Below are positions 60,646-64,000 of a DNA stretch of 64,000 nt, piece after piece. The DNA is from Nectonema munidae (taxonomy: Eukaryota > Nematomorpha > Nectonematoida > Nectonematidae): contig JAUIRK010000952.1 in NCBI GenBank assembly GCA_030549495.1, positions 682,001 to 746,000 of the forward strand. Direction: 5' to 3'. Below the pieces are notes generated by a model. That model saw only the letters and a list, made by a program, of their open reading frames with translations. It made no database searches and was not told the DNA's origin. The position numbers were made by a program, and so were the translations under genes. Positions within the stretch are counted from its first letter, which is position 1, and the number at the start of each line of letters is the position of its first letter.

Positions 60646-63600
60646 TTTTTTTTTCAGTTGTACATATTTTTTTATTTTATTTTTGTCAACGGTTAGCATT
60701 TAATCATTTAAATGTTAAGTCTTCTGAGTGAAGCTTCTATTTTTAGAATCATAAAATAAGCAACTAAGATTATTTGAATTTATAAAATCGTTATCTTTAA
60801 ACGTTAGAAATAAAAAATATAGAAATAAAATTATTTTATCTGGGAAGTCGGGGTGGCGGAAATATCCGACTCCGAATCGAAGTACTTAAAAAATCATTTA
60901 AATACTTAAAACTTGATAATTTTAACGCTAACTCTTCGCTTCCCACTTTGGCTAAATAATGACCACTCCATATGCCTCCAAAAATTACTATTTTTTTCTT
61001 CATTTAATCCCAGTGAGGATCAGTGGACCAGGGGCGCACATCCTCGAAATTATTGGGGGGCGAAATTTTTTTGTTGCAATTTTCAAAATTAGTGGCCTGG
61101 AAATACCACGGAAGACCAAATATTCAAGCAATCGTTTAAAATAAAGTGTATTCAACGCATACCTAAAGTCCTAAATTTATAAGACTACTTTATATTTTTT
61201 TACAAATTAGGTGAATTTAAATACTATATTTCGAACAAAAATATTTTAATTAAATTTGCAGAATATACACTAGTTTAAAAAAATCCAAAATTGTTGGGGG
61301 GGGGGGGAGGTGGAATAGGCTTTTCATTTGAAAATGAAGTAGTCTACCAGGCACATTACAGGAATTGATGAAAGAATATTTGATTCATAGAGAAAACACC
61401 TGTAAACAAATAACTGAAGTTATTTATTATTTTACTTTATTTTATCCTTATTTATTTATTAGTTGGTGATTTCGATCTAACGATCGAGAATTCAATCCAT
61501 GATCACTGGATCAAATATCCTTACGCTTGTTATACGACGATGTCATTTGAAAACTTCATTATATAAGACTCTGAAAAACTCCAAAATAAATACCTTAATG
61601 AAACGTGTGAGAATACATTTAAATATTTTTTTAAATCATTGAAAGAAGAAAACACGCTGTAATTTATAAGAAATATAAATATTTTCAAAAATTAAAATTT
61701 ATTTTTCAAAAAAAAAACAATAGCGAAATCAACCAGCACGTTCTATTCTGACTTTCCCATAATAATCTTCTCAAAGAGGAAATTTTTTATTAAACCTCAA
61801 TAGGCTATTGAATAGGCTTGGAAAAACATGACTTTTGAACAAATTGTAAATGAACACAAAAATTATATTCAAAAACACTCAAATAGATCAAGACCGCGGC
61901 AAAACACCAAGACAACCTTCTACAACACAATTCCTTACAATTCTACACTTCCTTAAACACGAATATATAATTCATGAAAGCTTGGTGCGTGCCCCTAATT
62001 CCATGCTCACGAATCTACTGCAATTAATTATAATTACACAGTGTATACGATTTCATTCACCTATATTTCTATAATAATTACTTTCTAACCTAACCCACTA
62101 CTTATTCTATGCCTACATAATTCATTTAATTACCTAACGAGCACACTCATACAAAACAATAAAACATTCTCCCACACCTTTCATATTCATAGCAGCTAAA
62201 GATAGTTTGTCTTTATATACAGGTGTGTGTGTGTGTTTGATATATAATTTTTTTTATTCACAAGAACCTAAAAAAATTGAGTTGTAAAAGGACATTTTGA
62301 GTGCTGAAAGTTTCCTAATTTTTCAATATCTTGTCTTAATTTTACAATATCTTTTCTTTTCTTCCCTATTTATTCATGGGACTTATGTAGGGATGTATCG
62401 GTTATAACTTGATGCGGATCATCAGCATTACTTGATGCTGCGCAATTGTGCCTTCTCGATGGTACCTTTACCTTTAACGAAGTAGCTCTGATTTATCTAC
62501 TTTACTAAGACATTTGGTTTTCACATTGAATTTTTTAGTTCAAAATTATTTTTTTTAGAAATGAAAAAAAACGTTTGAAAAATTTTCTCCAGACAATTAA
62601 ACTCTTTTTTAATTAAGATTTCAAAAAAATAATTTATTTAATTAAAATTTAAGTTAATTAAATGTTTGAATACTTTCAAAAGTTGTTTAAAATATTTTGT
62701 TGAGAATAAATTGAAAAAACTTGAAAATTAACAAATATAAAATTAAAAAAAATCAAAATAAGTAAAATAAATTAAAAAGTTAATAATTATATGAAATTTG
62801 AAGAAAATGAATCATTCAAAAAATAATAATTTAAAAAAAGTTGTGAGTTGATATTAAAAAAAAAATATATTTAATTAAAAAAAAAATTTTAATGTTCAAA
62901 TGATGTTTTAAATATTTAAATTAATTTCATGCTAGGAATATTTGTTTTAGGTTGAAGACGCTGTTAATTTGTTTATCTTTCTATACTTTCTAACGCTACA
63001 TTTTACCCCCAAATTCTTCAACTGTTTTGAAAATTGAATAGGATTTTTGGAGTAGATTCTTTCGGCATGCAAAGATCGCAAACACTAAAAATCTGGTACT
63101 CTGCCAGTTAAATGGCCAAAGGACAAAAAAGGCTTTTCTACTTCATGCCACTTTGCAGAAAAAATGTCCTTCTTTTTACACTTTTTATGGAAATAATCTA
63201 TACTAAAAAGTTATTTGCGAAAGAAATATGGACATAAGACTTCATAAAAATGATATTTCAACGAGTGATATACTGTGCCTAGTCAAAACGGCCAAAAACC
63301 AAAACCAAAACGGCTAAAACCAAAATGACAAAAAATAAAAAGGTCCAAATGTATACAAACTATAATAAATATTAATAAAACTTTTAAAAAACAAATAAAA
63401 GTGTAGCACTATAAAAAATTTCATTTTTCTGTTTTGTTAATTGATTTTTTAGTTAAATTTTTATTAATTTAAAAATAATGATAATCTATTTGTATTATAA
63501 ATAATATTAAAACCTTGTAAATATTTGATACTTAATTTTTTAAATAAAAAAAAAATTACATAAAAAATAAACAAAACTGTCAACAAATATTGTAAAAAGT

Positions 63601-64000
63601 ATTTCTGAAATAGTTAAAGGGTTTTTCATTCTTTTTGCTCATCTCTGTTCATTGCTTCTAAAAATGTAAAATTTGTAAAACAATGTCGTAATTTATTATT
63701 CTTTTGATATTTCTTTTTGAGTGCAAGGATGATGATGATGAGTAAATATTTTTGTAATCCTGAAATAACTCACGATGTTGATACACTCAAAGTTCAAACT
63801 AAGGAGATGTTTATTTCTTTTTTGATTGATTGGAGCTCCTTTTTGAGATATCCTACATATGTATGATTGATGATCTCCATAATCAATGAATAGCAAACAT
63901 TTTATATAATGAATATAAAATCTAACATATGAAAATACTATTAAAATCTTAAAGTATATATTGCAGGCGCCAAACTTTAGTTGTTGTACCTTTTTTACTA
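60646..64000. other. intergenic with minor repeats
   Basis: No supported gene. CAGGGGCGCACATCCTCGAA near 61030 resembles a hAT end. A G run lies at 61299-61311 and a short (TG)n near 62222. AACGGCCAAAAACCAAAACC-type words repeat near 63288-63330. GATGATGATGATGAG at 63730 resembles an RTE tail without a body. The ORFs at 60959, 61850 and 63696 (minus) were not recognised. Confidence 0.4.
62445..62485 (+). repeat. SINE tail copy
   Basis: CAATTGTGCCTTCTCGATGG then TACCTTTACCTTTAAC matches the tail of the SINE at 37026-37171, with an internal deletion of about 15 bases (AAAACACCTTATG missing). Confidence 0.65.

Overview
This is an AT-rich metazoan nuclear window, dominated by transposable elements and carrying spliceosomal introns. 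The organism cannot be named from sequence alone. The host proteins are recognisable but divergent, which suggests a fast-evolving invertebrate such as a parasitic lineage (inference). No bacterial operons, CRISPR arrays or functional RNA genes were seen.

Three host genes are supported. (1) A multi-exon proteasome beta-7 subunit gene (PSMB4) lies on the minus strand, with six GT-AG exons mapped from 48259 down to 40020. Its two largest introns (2.6 and 3.6 kb) hold hAT and piggyBac-type miniature elements. (2) An intronless orphan seven-helix receptor-like gene lies at 34204-35163. (3) An intronless nucleotide-sugar transporter of the SLC35A2/A3 type lies at 59565-60551.

The rest is mobile-element sediment. 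0-5 kb: a GTF2IRD2-like hAT relic, a pogo-like MITE and hAT ends. 5-8.3 kb: an inverted-repeat element, an inverted pair of a second repeat, and a (CA)n tract. 8.5-10.1 kb: a decayed piggyBac transposase. 11.7-14.1 kb: hAT and piggyBac-type ends and a CR1-like LINE tail. 19-23 kb: two LINE fragments, a 147-bp tandem repeat and a fold-back palindrome. 23.7-26.2 kb: a pogo-like fragment, a piggyBac-type MITE and a ZMYM-like hAT. 27.7-29.1 kb: a MULE transposase pseudogene that keeps apparent introns. 29.4-32.1 kb: an RTE-like LINE with a PHD-type finger. 32.2-33.8 kb: a ZBED5-like hAT carrying a LINE fragment. 37-39 kb: a tRNA-Ser-derived SINE and a hAT with perfect target duplications. 49-51.4 kb: another hAT-like element. 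53.2-58.3 kb: a young but broken Ty3/Gypsy-like LTR retrotransposon.

Two threads link the window. One is a family of about 130-bp piggyBac-type MITEs with TTAA target sites and a shared internal AGCAGACGA motif. The other is a SINE family recognised in several copies by its B box and its 3' tail. No novel defence or conflict system was found. The most useful discoveries are the split PSMB4 gene, the MITE family and the intron-bearing MULE.
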